A stretch of DNA of 32,094 bases. Origin: Deltaproteobacteria bacterium. Lineage in GTDB: Bacteria; Desulfobacterota; DSM-4660; Desulfatiglandales; B25-G16. The DNA is taken from the NCBI GenBank assembly GCA_018400255.1, contig JAGYMO010000283.1:1-32094 (forward strand), written 5' to 3'. Shown in pieces: positions 1 to 9,815 of the stretch; the stretch's first letter is position 1; every line of letters starts with the position of its first letter. The notes below the pieces were generated by a model. The model did no database searches, had not been told where the DNA came from, and was given only the letters and a program-made list of their open reading frames with translations. Position numbers and translations under genes: made by a program.

Positions 1-372
1 ATCCTTTCCAATATAAGGTAAAATGTCTTATTTAAATGGGTGACTTAAATAGTTGCGGCTATAATTTTTTTACACTTTAAAATGATTATGGCGCCGATGG
101 TGATATATTTCCAGTTATAAATAGATCAAAAACCCCCAACATTTTTATTACATTGTTATACGGAATGTTTAATAAAATTTTTTGAATACAATCAAGGTAT
201 TTAATAACCTTGGTTAGCGGATAGATACCTATACGTATATCCAGCTTCATAAGAGAATAGTGCCAAAAAATCAAAGGCGTTTATTATTGTTCCGTATAAC
301 CTAGGAATGTTTGTTGACATTACATTTAAAATTACATATTTATAAAAAAACTAATGGTAAAAGACTTTCACG
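1..372. other. AT-rich leader upstream of hpt, no gene seen
   Basis: I see no convincing gene here. The one longer minus-strand reading frame (86-274) has low-complexity AT-driven composition and no recognisable motif. An 11-bp perfect inverted repeat pairs 155-165 (GTTATACGGAA) with 290-300 (TTCCGTATAAC), and GGAATGTTT occurs directly repeated near 162-170 and 304-312. The right end carries a good promoter candidate for hpt. Confidence 0.5.
314..342 (+). promoter_or_regulatory. Sigma70-type promoter candidate for hpt
   Basis: A consensus -35 TTGACA at 314-319 is followed after exactly 17 nt by TATTTA at 337-342, about 30 nt before the hpt GTG. The -35 is perfect and the spacing optimal. The -10 matches TATAAT less well, and the surroundings are very AT-rich, so chance occurrence is possible. 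Confidence 0.45.
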
Positions 373-900
373 GTGGAATATAGAATATTAAAGAAAATTT
401 CCGAAGAAACTATATCTAAAAAGGTTGAGGAGATTGCTCAAAATATAAGTTCGGATTATAAAGATAAAGAGCCAGTCCTTATAGGCATATTAAATGGATG
501 TTTTATCTTTATGGCAGACCTTATTAGAAAAATATCCATACCACTAGAGTTAGACTTTGTAAGGTTGGCCAGCTATGGGTCAAACAGTGCATCAAGCGGC
601 CGTATAAGATTAACAAAAGATGTTGAGTTATTAATTAGGGGCAAGCCGGTAATAATTGTAGAAGATATTGTTGATACAGGGCTCACATTATCTTATTTAA
701 TCAAGCATATTGAGAAAAAAGCGCCTGAATCAATAAAGGTATGCACGTTGATAAATAAGGTCGAACGAAGGTATAAGGAAGTGGTCATAGATTATCAAGG
801 GTTCGATCTAAAGGAAGGTTTCTTGGTTGGCTATGGGCTAGATTATGGCGAGAACTATCGATATTTACCATATATCCTTAGCTTAAAAATTGAAGACTAA
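373..900 (+). CDS. hpt: Hypoxanthine phosphoribosyltransferase
   Basis: Purine-salvage enzyme that joins hypoxanthine (often also guanine) to PRPP, giving IMP or GMP in the cytoplasm. The 175-aa length is normal for bacterial Hpt. The PRPP-binding signature VIIVEDIVDTGLT lies at about residues 93-105. Other family features are the early PVLIGILNGCFIFMADL loop, the flexible-loop region around SYGSNSASSG, and the C-terminal VGYGLDYGENYRYLPYI that forms the purine site. The start is a GTG at 373: a stop lies in frame just upstream and no in-frame ATG fits. The ATG at 354 is out of frame. There is no clear Shine-Dalgarno sequence, so initiation may be weak or leaderless-like. The gene ends 10 nt before the Shine-Dalgarno sequence of the next gene, suggesting co-transcription. 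Confidence 0.93.
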   Translation: MEYRILKKISEETISKKVEEIAQNISSDYKDKEPVLIGILNGCFIFMADLIRKISIPLELDFVRLASYGSNSASSGRIRLTKDVELLIRGKPVIIVEDIVDTGLTLSYLIKHIEKKAPESIKVCTLINKVERRYKEVVIDYQGFDLKEGFLVGYGLDYGENYRYLPYILSLKIED

Positions 901-916
901 CCGAAGGAGGATGCAC

Positions 917-1891
917 ATGATAGTTAGATGCGAGAAATGCAAAACCAAATTTTCAGTGGATGAAAATCTTATAAAGAAAACTGGTTCCAAGGTTAGATGT
1001 TCTGTTTGTAAACATGTTTTTACTGTTTTTCCTCCAACTGAAAAGGTGCAGGTTGAAAAACCACCATTAGATGAGGCTGAGGAAAGTCAGATGAATAAAA
1101 AATTAGCTGAGGACCTTGAAAAAACCCTTATTAATGAAATCGAGGATGATATTGCCCAAGAAGAAAAAATCGAGCCTATTTCAATTGACGAGCTGCCTGA
1201 CTTGGATAAACCGCATGAAGAGCTAAGAAAAGAAACTGACATTGATAAAGCCATATACCATGAAAGAGATGAGAAAAAGGCTGAAAAAGATGAGACATCA
1301 AGCAAGGTGCAAGCCCCAGAAGATGAGTCTGACCTTAATAAGCCACCTGAAATTATAAAGAAGAAACGAAGATCAGGGTTATTGGCTGTTATATTTCTTT
1401 TAGTTTTATTAATTGCCGGGGCTGTGGCTACTTTACTAATCACTAAACCAGACTTTCTTTTTAAGAAAACCCCCCCCCAACAACAACCTGTTGATATGGG
1501 AAATACAAGGCTTGCCTTTAAGGATATAACAGGTTTCTTTAAGGAGTCGGATAAAGTGGGTAGGCTATTTATTATTAAAGGCATGGTAGTAAATAACTAC
1601 CCGGAAAGCAGGGGTTTTATTAGGATAAGATCAAACATATTAGATTCAAGTGGAAAGATAGTGGTAACTAAGACAGTCTATGCGGGCAACCCTTTGACCG
1701 ATGATGAACTGATTTCACTTTCCATGAAAGAAATAAATGCGCTGTTAATGAATAAGTTAGGAAAAGCCAAAATGAACGTGAACATATCGCCACAGTCTTC
1801 TATACCATTTACAGTTGTTTTTGATTCCCTGCCGAATGATATGAACGAATTTACAGTGGAAGCGGTTAGCTCCTTTCCGTCTGGAAAGTAG
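917..1891 (+). CDS. MJ0042-type zinc-ribbon membrane protein with DUF3426-like C-terminus
   Basis: The N-terminal 40 residues form a zinc ribbon with two CxxC knuckles (MIVRCEKCKTKF and VRCSVCKHVF), the MJ0042 family pattern. An acidic, lysine-rich low-complexity linker follows, then one transmembrane helix (RSGLLAVIFLLVLLIAGAV) and a probable periplasmic domain of about 140 residues with a DUF3426-like fold (KGMVVNNYPESRGFIRIRS). Such proteins are common in deltaproteobacteria and their function is not established. I place the start at ATG 917 because AGGAGG at 905-910 lies 6 nt upstream and the protein then begins with the family-typical MIVRCEKC. ATG 911 directly abuts the Shine-Dalgarno and a TTG at 890 overlaps hpt. 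A run of nine C lies at 1470-1478, just after the membrane helix. Confidence 0.8.
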   Translation: MIVRCEKCKTKFSVDENLIKKTGSKVRCSVCKHVFTVFPPTEKVQVEKPPLDEAEESQMNKKLAEDLEKTLINEIEDDIAQEEKIEPISIDELPDLDKPHEELRKETDIDKAIYHERDEKKAEKDETSSKVQAPEDESDLNKPPEIIKKKRRSGLLAVIFLLVLLIAGAVATLLITKPDFLFKKTPPQQQPVDMGNTRLAFKDITGFFKESDKVGRLFIIKGMVVNNYPESRGFIRIRSNILDSSGKIVVTKTVYAGNPLTDDELISLSMKEINALLMNKLGKAKMNVNISPQSSIPFTVVFDSLPNDMNEFTVEAVSSFPSGK

Positions 1892-2330
1892 GACGGAATA
1901 AAAGCCTTTATCTTCAAAACTATTTTGACATTACTATGTAATAAAAATGTTGAAAAATAGCTGGGTTTATCTTTAAAAACACCATATTTTTTTATTCTCA
2001 TCATACTCTTAACAGATCTACGGATACAATAATACAAGAAGTTGCTATATCTTTAGAATTACGGTAGCTATCTTTATGTCTTTCCATAACAGACAGCGAT
2101 TAGTTTTTTCGAGGCCTCGAATTAAAGGCAATACATTTTTTGAGTATATAGTAGCATGCCCTTAGGCCAGAAAATTTTTCAGGAGATACATAGATTTACT
2201 TTTACCTTAAACGATTTGGCTGCTAAAAATGATTAATGTTTTAACCTTTTAAATGAATTATATAAATGACTTTCAGACCACTAGTATATAGATAAGGTAC
2301 ATAAATTATTAAGAGTACAAAGGAAATATG
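1892..2330. other. Intergenic region before serS, no gene seen
   Basis: This AT-rich stretch separates the zinc-ribbon gene from serS. The minus-strand frame that crosses it (1678-2037) is antisense to the upstream gene and has no motif. I see no tRNA, no strong terminator hairpin and no T-box-like structure. serS probably has its own promoter here, but I cannot place it. Confidence 0.4.
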
Positions 2331-3608
2331 ATGCTTGACATAAAATTTGTGCGTTCAAATATTGACAAGGTAATGGAGATGTTGAATCGAAGAGGTTATG
2401 ATCTTGATCTTTCAGGGTTTAAGGCTCTGGATGAAAAGAGAAGATCTATCTTGACAAACCTTGAAAAATTTAGAAATCAACGTAATACCGTTTCTGATAC
2501 AATAGCCTCTATGAGAAAGAGTGGAGAAGATGCTAAGACTCTCATTTCAGATATGAAGGATCTTTCAAAAAAAATCAAGGATATAGAAGCGGATATTCCG
2601 GCTGTTGAAGATGAGCTAAACAAGCTTTTAATGGTTATCCCAAATCTTCCTCATAAATCAGTGGTCTTTGGAGAAAGCTCCGATGATAACCCAGTCTTAA
2701 GGGAGTGGGGGGATATAAAAGATTTTGACTTTGAACCACTACAACACTGGGAAATTGGAGAGAGATTGAATATTCTTGATTTTTCGAGGGCGGCGAAGAT
2801 TGCAAGGAGTCGATTTTCCCTGCAAAAAGGATTAGGTGCAAGATTGGAGAGGGCAATGATTAATTTCATGCTCGATATTCATACTAGGTATCATAATTAT
2901 AAAGAGATTTTGCCGCCATTCCTTGTTAATACAGAGAGCATGACCGGGACGGGTCAGCTTCCTAAATTCAGTGACGATTTATTTAAGGTTGAAGGCTGGG
3001 ATCTTTTTCTTATACCCACTGCGGAGGTGCCGGTAACGAATATCCATCGAAATGAGATATTATCATCCGATGAGCTTCCTATCAAATATGTTTCTTATAC
3101 GCCATGCTTCAGGTCAGAAGCGGGCTCATATGGTAAGGATACAAGAGGCCTCGTTAGACAACATCAATTTAACAAGGTAGAACTGGTAAAATTTTGTCTG
3201 CCCGAGGATTCAGACCGCGAGCTGGAATTATTGACTGAAGATGCGGAGGAAATATTGCAGCGGTTAGAGCTTCCATACAGGGTAGTATCCCTTTGCACGG
3301 GGGATCTGGGTTTTTCCTCTGCAAAAACCTACGATATTGAGGTTTGGCTTCCTGGCCAAAGATTATTCAGGGAAATATCTTCCTGCAGTACCTTTACGGA
3401 TTTTCAGGCACGAAGGGCTAACATACGCTTCAGGAGAAAAAAGGGAAAGGGAAATGAGTTTGTTCACACGCTTAATGGCTCAGGCTTAGCTGTTGGCAGA
3501 ACGCTCGTAGCACTACTTGAGAATTATCAACAGGCTGATGGAAGTGTTGTTATCCCGGAGGAGTTGAGGCCTTATATGGATAATGTGTCTATTATAAAGC
3601 CTAGTTAG
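2331..3608 (+). CDS. serS: Seryl-tRNA synthetase
   Basis: Charges tRNA-Ser, and tRNA-Sec where present, with serine. It is therefore also the first enzyme of selenocysteine synthesis, which this organism appears to use (see selD). The length of about 425 aa is standard. The N-terminal arm (about residues 25-105) is a helical coiled coil that grips the tRNA long variable arm. Class II motif 2 is at [20 protein letters not shown] and motif 3 at [17 protein letters not shown]. The serine-site segments TAEVPVTN and [14 protein letters not shown] are intact. Two ATGs are adjacent (2328 and 2331). The second gives the usual MLDIKFVR start and a better 6-nt spacing from AGGA at 2321, so I chose it. 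Confidence 0.96.
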   Translation: MLDIKFVRSNIDKVMEMLNRRGYDLDLSGFKALDEKRRSILTNLEKFRNQRNTVSDTIASMRKSGEDAKTLISDMKDLSKKIKDIEADIPAVEDELNKLLMVIPNLPHKSVVFGESSDDNPVLREWGDIKDFDFEPLQHWEIGERLNILDFSRAAKIARSRFSLQKGLGARLERAMINFMLDIHTRYHNYKEILPPFLVNTESMTGTGQLPKFSDDLFKVEGWDLFLIPTAEVPVTNIHRNEILSSDELPIKYVSYTPCFRSEAGSYGKDTRGLVRQHQFNKVELVKFCLPEDSDRELELLTEDAEEILQRLELPYRVVSLCTGDLGFSSAKTYDIEVWLPGQRLFREISSCSTFTDFQARRANIRFRRKKGKGNEFVHTLNGSGLAVGRTLVALLENYQQADGSVVIPEELRPYMDNVSIIKPS

Positions 3609-3696
3609 ATTGTGACAAAAAATACTAAAAGTACCATAAACTTAATAAAAGCTGATAGATGGTGTATCATTCTTAAAGCCTACAGGAGCAATTGCG

Positions 3697-4941
3697 ATGG
3701 TTGATATGAATATAATCCACAGTAAAATTGATAGTTTCAGAGATGAAATGATTGAAATGCAGAGAGAACTTACCGCACGACCTGCATTAGGTCCTTTAAA
3801 TGGGGGAACTGGAGAACACGATAAGGCTGATTTTGCCAAAAAGCAGCTTGTTGCTCTAAGGCCTGACAACCTTCTTGAAATTAATGCCCCTGATAAACTT
3901 GCAGCTAATGGGTATAGACCCAATTTAGTTGCCACCTGGAATGGTACCAGGGAAGGAAGAAATGTATGGATACTCAGTCACCTGGATATTGTGCCACCAG
4001 GAGATCTTTCATTATGGAAAACTGATCCATATAAAATGGTAGTTGAAGGCGATACAATAATTGGCAGGGGCGTTGAGGATAATCAGCATGGAATGGTAAG
4101 CTCTTACTTCTCATTAAAGGCCATTATTGATTTAAATGTTCAATTTTCAGGAAAGATCAACCTTGCCTTTGTTGCTGATGAAGAAACAGGAAGCAGATTC
4201 GGCTTAGAGTATCTTGTTAGAGAGAAAAAGGAACTTTTCTCCGAGGATGATCTTATAATTGTTCCGGACGGAGGCAATGATGAAGGAACTATGATAGAGA
4301 TAGCAGAGAAGGCAATGCTCTGGCTAAAATTTACTGTTAAAGGTGTTCAATGCCACGCAAGCACGCCTGAGAAGGGTAAAAACAGCCTTTTTGCTATGGC
4401 AATGCTAATTTTAGAAATGGGCAAGCTAAAGGAAAAATTCAATATTAAAGATCCTGTCTTTAGACCAGAGGAATCAACATTTGAACCAACAAAGGTAGAA
4501 GCCAATGTCCCTAATGTGAATACTATTCCTGGCAGAGATGTTTTTTATTTAGACTGCCGTATTTTACCAGACTATACGGTAGATGACATTATCGAAGAGG
4601 CAACAAAAATAAGCAAGAACCTTGAAACAAACCTTGATTTACAGATAGACATTGAGCCAATACACAGACAGGACGCAGCGCCGTCAACGCCAGCGGATTC
4701 TCCGGTAGTTGCTATCCTTGAAGATGCAATCGAAAGGGTGACTGGTCTAAAGGCAAAGCCTATGGGAATTGGCGGAGGTACAGTGGCAGCATTCTTTAGA
4801 AATGCTGGTTTACCAGCGGCTGTATGGTCCACTACGTCACCTACTGCACATCAACCAAACGAATATTGCTCGATAAAAAACCTGATTAGTGATGCCAAGG
4901 TTATGTCAACGGTATTTCTTAATGACGAAAAGAGTTCGTAG
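3697..4941 (+). CDS. M20-family metallopeptidase
   Basis: Zinc-dependent amidohydrolase of the M20 family (ArgE/DapE/carboxypeptidase group), 414 aa. The metal and catalytic residues are visible: SHLDIVPPGD (His95, Asp97), RGVEDNQHG (Asp128), ADEETGSRFG (catalytic Glu162 and metal Glu163), the PDGG segment and a late HQPNEY histidine. The dimerisation or lid domain carries CHASTPEKGKNS. A Shine-Dalgarno AGGAG at 3684-3688 supports the ATG at 3697. The annotated substrate in this family is often acetylornithine, succinyl-diaminopimelate or a dipeptide, and I cannot tell which applies here because no arginine or lysine pathway genes are nearby. It sits 88 bp after serS on the same strand and converges with the efflux operon. 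Confidence 0.88.
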   Translation: MVDMNIIHSKIDSFRDEMIEMQRELTARPALGPLNGGTGEHDKADFAKKQLVALRPDNLLEINAPDKLAANGYRPNLVATWNGTREGRNVWILSHLDIVPPGDLSLWKTDPYKMVVEGDTIIGRGVEDNQHGMVSSYFSLKAIIDLNVQFSGKINLAFVADEETGSRFGLEYLVREKKELFSEDDLIIVPDGGNDEGTMIEIAEKAMLWLKFTVKGVQCHASTPEKGKNSLFAMAMLILEMGKLKEKFNIKDPVFRPEESTFEPTKVEANVPNVNTIPGRDVFYLDCRILPDYTVDDIIEEATKISKNLETNLDLQIDIEPIHRQDAAPSTPADSPVVAILEDAIERVTGLKAKPMGIGGGTVAAFFRNAGLPAAVWSTTSPTAHQPNEYCSIKNLISDAKVMSTVFLNDEKSS

Positions 4942-5052
4942 ACAAGTAAAAAGAGTAAATATTTCGAAAAAAGTCTTTCTGATGTTTGAATGTTATAGTT
5001 TCTAATGGAGCAGCTAAAAGATTGCCAAATTAGTCCTGCTTTTTGAATGAAT

Positions 5053-6669
5053 TTATTCAACCTTTTCAAGGCCTGGGGCCTTGATCCCTCGTCGCTCCAA
5101 AAGAGAACCTTCCAGGCGGTAAAACTGAATAAGCGCCTTAAGATAGTCTACTACTGATTGTACTTCGTTTATTTTACTAAGCAGAAGATCACGCTGTGCC
5201 TGCGCCACAAAGAAGTTGGTGGAATGACCTACCCGGAATTTTTCAGCTTCAACTCTAAGCTTTTCCTCTTCAAACCTTCTAGTAGCAGTGCTTGCCGATA
5301 TTTGCTCCCTTGTTCGATTAACCTCGATATAGGCATTTCGAATGTCAAGCTCAATTAACTGTGTGAGGTTGTTTAATGCCATCTCTGCTTGATCACGGCG
5401 GAGCAATGACCTTTGGTGCTGCGCCCTTGCATCACGGTTAAATAGAGGATATTCCAGATTGACACCTATCATCACATCATAGTTTTCCTCAGAGATATCA
5501 TTAGCAGAGTTTACAAAGGAGTCAGAATACCCGGTTTTTCCCAGGGAGATAAAGAGATCCATCCGCGGTAGAAGCCCGTTTTTTGTGCGAACTATTTCAA
5601 GGTCCTTCTGTTTAATTTCTAGTTTCGCCTGATTAATCTCTGGACGTATGCTGGTAGCTAACGATACATGTGATTGAACTTCATCAAGTTCTATGTTTGG
5701 TAGAACAGGGGGATGAACCAAAATGACATCTCTGCTCCAGAGCGAATCACCTAATGGGTTAAGTAACCCGAGCAATTTAAGCCTTGCAGATTCCTGCAGA
5801 CTTCTGGCATTGATTAGTTCCTGTTGCTGGGAAGCCAATTCAGCCTGTAAAGCAGCAAGCTCTGCCTCTGCCATGGTACCTACCTTTATCATCTCTTCAG
5901 TCTCGGCAATCTGCTGCTTTGCGAGCTTTACTGATTCCAGTACAATCTCGATCTGACGCCGGGAAAGGGCATAATCCCAGTAGGCAGTTTCAACCTGTGC
6001 TACCAATGCCTCGCTAAATCCCCGGAGTTCGTATTGGGATATGTCAGTGTCAATTTGCGATTGACGAAGCTGGGCCAGATTAACCTCTGATCCGAATCCA
6101 CGAAGCAGTGACTGGGTGACAGATAGGCCCAAGCGGGTTGATGAAAAGGTTTTGTGATATAAATCAGAATCTGTGGCCTCAACAATAGCATCCGCCTCAA
6201 GAAAGGTACCTGTGGAAAAGAATTTCTTGAGCGAGAGAATTCCCTCATAGGTATTACTGGTTGAATGGCCGCTGTACCCTTCAGGTTGCTTTAACAGTTC
6301 AGCTTTGCTTCTAAGGCCGGAAATTTCAGCTGCTATAGTTGAGTCAAATTCGGCACGTAGTTGCTGCTCAAAGGTTTTTTGAATAAATGGATTCATCTTT
6401 TCCACTGAGAGTGAGCGGTTGTTCTCCAATGCTATGAGTATGGCCTTCGTTGGTGTTATTTTTATTGGCCCTTTTTCCGGTATGTTCAGGGTTTGACTAT
6501 TTTTAGGTTTGATCTCAGCCGATACGTAACTATACTTTGAAGGATAAATAGTAGATGAAATTTTTTCCGGTGTGGTCGATAATTTTTTTGTGGTTACACA
6601 GGATAGTGTTGAAACTAAAAAACTCGCAATAATTACCGCAGATGCGCTTTTAAACAGTAAAATAGACAT
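5053..6669 (-). CDS. TolC-like outer-membrane efflux lipoprotein
   Basis: Outer-membrane channel of an RND tripartite pump, 538 aa. The N-terminus is a lipoprotein signal with a lipobox-like LSTLSC, so the mature protein is probably lipid-anchored through Cys24 as in OprM/NodT-type channels. Two outer-membrane-efflux-protein repeats follow, rich in long Gln/Glu/Ala helices (for example ETEEMIKVGTMAEAELAALQ and VEAEKFRVGHSTNFFVAQAQ), which form the periplasmic helical barrel. It is the last gene of the operon. Its ATG overlaps the TAA of the RND gene by one base (TAATG), so translation is probably coupled. Confidence 0.88.
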   Translation of the reverse strand: MSILLFKSASAVIIASFLVSTLSCVTTKKLSTTPEKISSTIYPSKYSYVSAEIKPKNSQTLNIPEKGPIKITPTKAILIALENNRSLSVEKMNPFIQKTFEQQLRAEFDSTIAAEISGLRSKAELLKQPEGYSGHSTSNTYEGILSLKKFFSTGTFLEADAIVEATDSDLYHKTFSSTRLGLSVTQSLLRGFGSEVNLAQLRQSQIDTDISQYELRGFSEALVAQVETAYWDYALSRRQIEIVLESVKLAKQQIAETEEMIKVGTMAEAELAALQAELASQQQELINARSLQESARLKLLGLLNPLGDSLWSRDVILVHPPVLPNIELDEVQSHVSLATSIRPEINQAKLEIKQKDLEIVRTKNGLLPRMDLFISLGKTGYSDSFVNSANDISEENYDVMIGVNLEYPLFNRDARAQHQRSLLRRDQAEMALNNLTQLIELDIRNAYIEVNRTREQISASTATRRFEEEKLRVEAEKFRVGHSTNFFVAQAQRDLLLSKINEVQSVVDYLKALIQFYRLEGSLLERRGIKAPGLEKVE

Positions 6670-9600
6670 TATTTCATCTCCTTACCGCTGGTATTTTTGA
6701 GCAAATGTTCAGTCTCATGTTTACTGCTGCTATCGTGCTCTTTTATTTTCTTTCGCTCAAAAAGTGCATAGATGGTGGGGACGACTAAAAGTGTAATCAA
6801 ATTAGAACTTAACAGGCCTCCTATGATTGCCCTTGCCATAGGGGCCTGGGCTTCACCTCCCTCACCTATGCCAACAGCCAAAGGTGTCATTGCCAACATG
6901 GTGGTTGTTGAAGTCATCAGGATTGGTCGCAGTCGTCTTCTGCCTGCCTCCATAATGGCATCTAAAGCCGGCAGACCATCTCGGCGACGCAATAAGTTGG
7001 TATGGTCCACCAGCAATATCGCATTGTTTACTACAATGCCCCCTAGCATTATACACCCGATAAAGGATTGGATATTGAAGGTCGTGTTTGTTAGAAAGAG
7101 CATAAGTATAACACCTATAGCGGCAAGGGGTACGGAAAACATCACCACAAAAGGATATTTCAGGGATTCGTATAGAGATGCCATCACCATATATACCAGG
7201 ATAAGGGCTAGCACAAAACCTATAAAGAGCTCCCGAAAGGATTTTTGCTGCTCTTCATAGTCTCCTCCAAAGAGGATACTGAAATCTATAGGTATGGGTA
7301 GTGATTTAAGGCCTTCCCTTATATCACTCAAAACGGATCCCATATCCCTCCCGCTTATATTAGCTGTAACGTAAGTCACGCGCTCTTGATCTTTGCGTTC
7401 TATAAGGACAGGCCCTTGTCTGGGGTGAACATTTACGACATTTCGGAGCACGACCTTTGCCCCATCTGCATTGGTAATAGGGAGGTCAAGGATTTCTTGA
7501 AGGCTCTTTTTTTCTGCTTCCTCAATTTTTACCCTGATTGTATATTCATCCCCCCCCTCCCGGTAGTATCCTGCACGTGTCCCGGAAATAACTGTTTGAA
7601 GCATGTTGGCAATCTTAGACACCGTTAACCTCATGTCAGCCGCCTTCTGCCTATCCACTACAATAAGCTCTTCCGGGGTTCCAGTCTCCCGGCTTATCTT
7701 TGTATCGGTCACGCCTTCCGTGTTCCTTATCACTTCCTCAACACGGCGAGCGAGTATGTCTGATGTTTCAAGGTTATGTCCACGCACTTCGATCTGGACT
7801 TTTTCATCTTCTCCTGTGCCCATTCGAAGCAAAAAAAGCCCTTGCCCTGCACGAGTTCGGACTTCAACGCCGGGAATATCCGTGAGTCTTTTACGCAGGA
7901 TCGCTGCAATCTCCTCGCTGGAGCGATCTCTTTCCTTGATAGGTTTGAGTGCAATTCGCATTTCACCTGTGTTGGAACCCCTTGCACGCCACGTAGAGCC
8001 ACCAATGTATGCTACTGTATTTTTAATTTCCGGGACCTCCTGTTCGACTATGGCCTCGATCTTCCGAAAGCTTTTATTTAAAAAATCAAGCCGTGTGCCT
8101 ACGGCCATCTCCGCGGAAACCCTTACTTCACTTTCATCTGAGCTAGGCATTAGCTCAACTCCTACCAAGGGAATTAAAAAAAGACTGCCCAGGAGCATTA
8201 AAAATGCACCCCCTAATGTCAATATCCTGTGATGAAGGGCAAAGTTGAGAATACTTTTGTATTCATTTTCAAGCCAGGCAAACCATTCTCCTGTTGAATG
8301 TAAAAATTTTTTACCTTTATAAGAGCCATTATTTGAATTACCATTTACAGGTGCCCTTACCTGGCTGGTAAGCATGGGCAAAAGCGAAAGGGCGACAAGC
8401 AAAGAGCAGCCTAAAGAAAAGCTCACGACGTAAGAGAGCTGCTTAAACATAATTCCAGACATCCCCCTCATAAAGATGAGAGGTAAAAAGACGACTAACG
8501 TGGTTAGGGTGCTTGCAATTACTGCGGCTATTACCTCTTGACTTCCTTCAACAGCGGCGGATTTAGGGTCTTTACCCGTCTCTCTCAGCCGATAGATATT
8601 TTCAAGTACTACAATAGCGTTATCTACCAGCATACCTATACCAAGCGCAAGGCCTCCTAAGGTCATCAGATTCAATGTAAAGCCGCCAAAATACATTAAT
8701 GCAAAGGTTGCAACCATAGATATAGGGATCGTAACTGCAATAATGGCTGTGCTGAGTATATTTCTCAAGAAAAGCAGGAGGACGAATACAGCTAAAATTC
8801 CACCGTAGAGAATTGTTGTGCCCACATTAGTTATGGATCTTTTAATGTAATCCGAGCTGTCAATAATGGGGATAATATTGAGCTGAGGTATGTCTTTGTT
8901 GATTTGTTCAATCTCTTTTAGCACCTTCGTTGCTACATCAACCGTGTTTTTCCCCGATTGTTTGCTTATTGATAGACGAAGGCCAGGATTGCCATTTACC
9001 CTGACAATTCGGGTTACCTTTTCCCAGGCATCCTTTACGGTTGCGATCTCTTTCAGTTGGATCGGGACTCCTTCCCGCATTGCAACTACAGTATTTTCCA
9101 GTTCATTTAGATTAGTGTAAACGCCCGGCGTTCGGATAGTTATATCAAGTGCCCCTTGTTCTATGGTGCCGGCAGGAAGATTGATATTCTCCTCCTTGAG
9201 ACGCGTTAAAAGCTGATCTATTGGTAAATTGAGGGCTTTTATCTTTTCTGCGTTCAGGTTGACATGGATTTCCCGATCAAGCCCACCCCTGATATCTAAA
9301 GACGCTACTCCGGGGATACGCTCTATACGGTTTTTAACCTGATTGTCTATTATTCTTCTTATTTGTATGGGGTCTAAATTGCTGGATACTCCCATTATTA
9401 GTATAGGGAAGGCTGCAAGGTCAAATTTCCTGAGTCTTGGTTTTTCTGCATCTTCAGGTAGCAGCGGGGTTACGCGATCCAGCCGGTCCCGGATGTCATT
9501 GGCAGCCTCATCTAAATTTGAGCCCCATGTGAAAAGAACCCGAACATTGCTTTGACCCTCAGCAGAGACCGATGTAACCTGCTCGACTCCCGGCACAGCG

Positions 9601-9815
9601 GCCATTGCCTCTTCTACCGGCCTTGTAATCAGCTCCTCAACCTCTTCCGGGCTGGCATTCTCATATTCAGTAGTTATGCTTACAGTAGGGTACGTTATAT
9701 CAGGCATCAGGTCGATGGAAAGCCTGGACAGGGAAATACCGCCCAAAATTATGACAATCAGAGATACCATAATTGTCAGCACTGGCCTCTGGACGGAGAA
9801 TCGGGATATGTTCAC
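6669..9815 (-). CDS. RND-family efflux transporter, inner-membrane permease (HAE1 type)
   Basis: Proton-driven exporter of 1048 aa, the normal size for AcrB/MdtB-like pumps. The start MNISRFSVQRPVLTIMVSL and the first helix are typical. The porter signature SIDLMPDITYPTVSITTEY, the helix with GIGMLVDNAIVVLENIYR (the buried Asp of the proton relay), and the C-terminal GGIVVNNAILLVDHTN followed by RRRLRPILMTSTTTMLAM are all present. The architecture is the usual duplicated six-helix bundle plus two large periplasmic loops. It could export drugs, bile-like compounds, lipids or siderophores; sequence alone does not say. The first four bases overlap the end of the membrane-fusion gene (ATGA), indicating translational coupling. 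An eight-C run lies at 7550-7557 on the plus strand. Confidence 0.94.
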   Translation of the reverse strand: MNISRFSVQRPVLTIMVSLIVIILGGISLSRLSIDLMPDITYPTVSITTEYENASPEEVEELITRPVEEAMAAVPGVEQVTSVSAEGQSNVRVLFTWGSNLDEAANDIRDRLDRVTPLLPEDAEKPRLRKFDLAAFPILIMGVSSNLDPIQIRRIIDNQVKNRIERIPGVASLDIRGGLDREIHVNLNAEKIKALNLPIDQLLTRLKEENINLPAGTIEQGALDITIRTPGVYTNLNELENTVVAMREGVPIQLKEIATVKDAWEKVTRIVRVNGNPGLRLSISKQSGKNTVDVATKVLKEIEQINKDIPQLNIIPIIDSSDYIKRSITNVGTTILYGGILAVFVLLLFLRNILSTAIIAVTIPISMVATFALMYFGGFTLNLMTLGGLALGIGMLVDNAIVVLENIYRLRETGKDPKSAAVEGSQEVIAAVIASTLTTLVVFLPLIFMRGMSGIMFKQLSYVVSFSLGCSLLVALSLLPMLTSQVRAPVNGNSNNGSYKGKKFLHSTGEWFAWLENEYKSILNFALHHRILTLGGAFLMLLGSLFLIPLVGVELMPSSDESEVRVSAEMAVGTRLDFLNKSFRKIEAIVEQEVPEIKNTVAYIGGSTWRARGSNTGEMRIALKPIKERDRSSEEIAAILRKRLTDIPGVEVRTRAGQGLFLLRMGTGEDEKVQIEVRGHNLETSDILARRVEEVIRNTEGVTDTKISRETGTPEELIVVDRQKAADMRLTVSKIANMLQTVISGTRAGYYREGGDEYTIRVKIEEAEKKSLQEILDLPITNADGAKVVLRNVVNVHPRQGPVLIERKDQERVTYVTANISGRDMGSVLSDIREGLKSLPIPIDFSILFGGDYEEQQKSFRELFIGFVLALILVYMVMASLYESLKYPFVVMFSVPLAAIGVILMLFLTNTTFNIQSFIGCIMLGGIVVNNAILLVDHTNLLRRRDGLPALDAIMEAGRRRLRPILMTSTTTMLAMTPLAVGIGEGGEAQAPMARAIIGGLLSSNLITLLVVPTIYALFERKKIKEHDSSSKHETEHLLKNTSGKEMK

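Noticed and set aside
86-274. 62-codon minus-strand frame near the left edge
   Set aside because: Composition-driven, with no motif and no convincing ribosome site, in an AT-rich leader with an inverted repeat.
1087-1584. 165-codon antisense frame in the zinc-ribbon gene
   Set aside because: Serine-rich shadow of the lysine/glutamate-rich coding strand; the sense gene has clear domains.
6772-8232. Several plus-strand frames of 80-209 codons across the RND gene
   Set aside because: All are antisense to an intact 1048-residue pump and carry no motif of their own.
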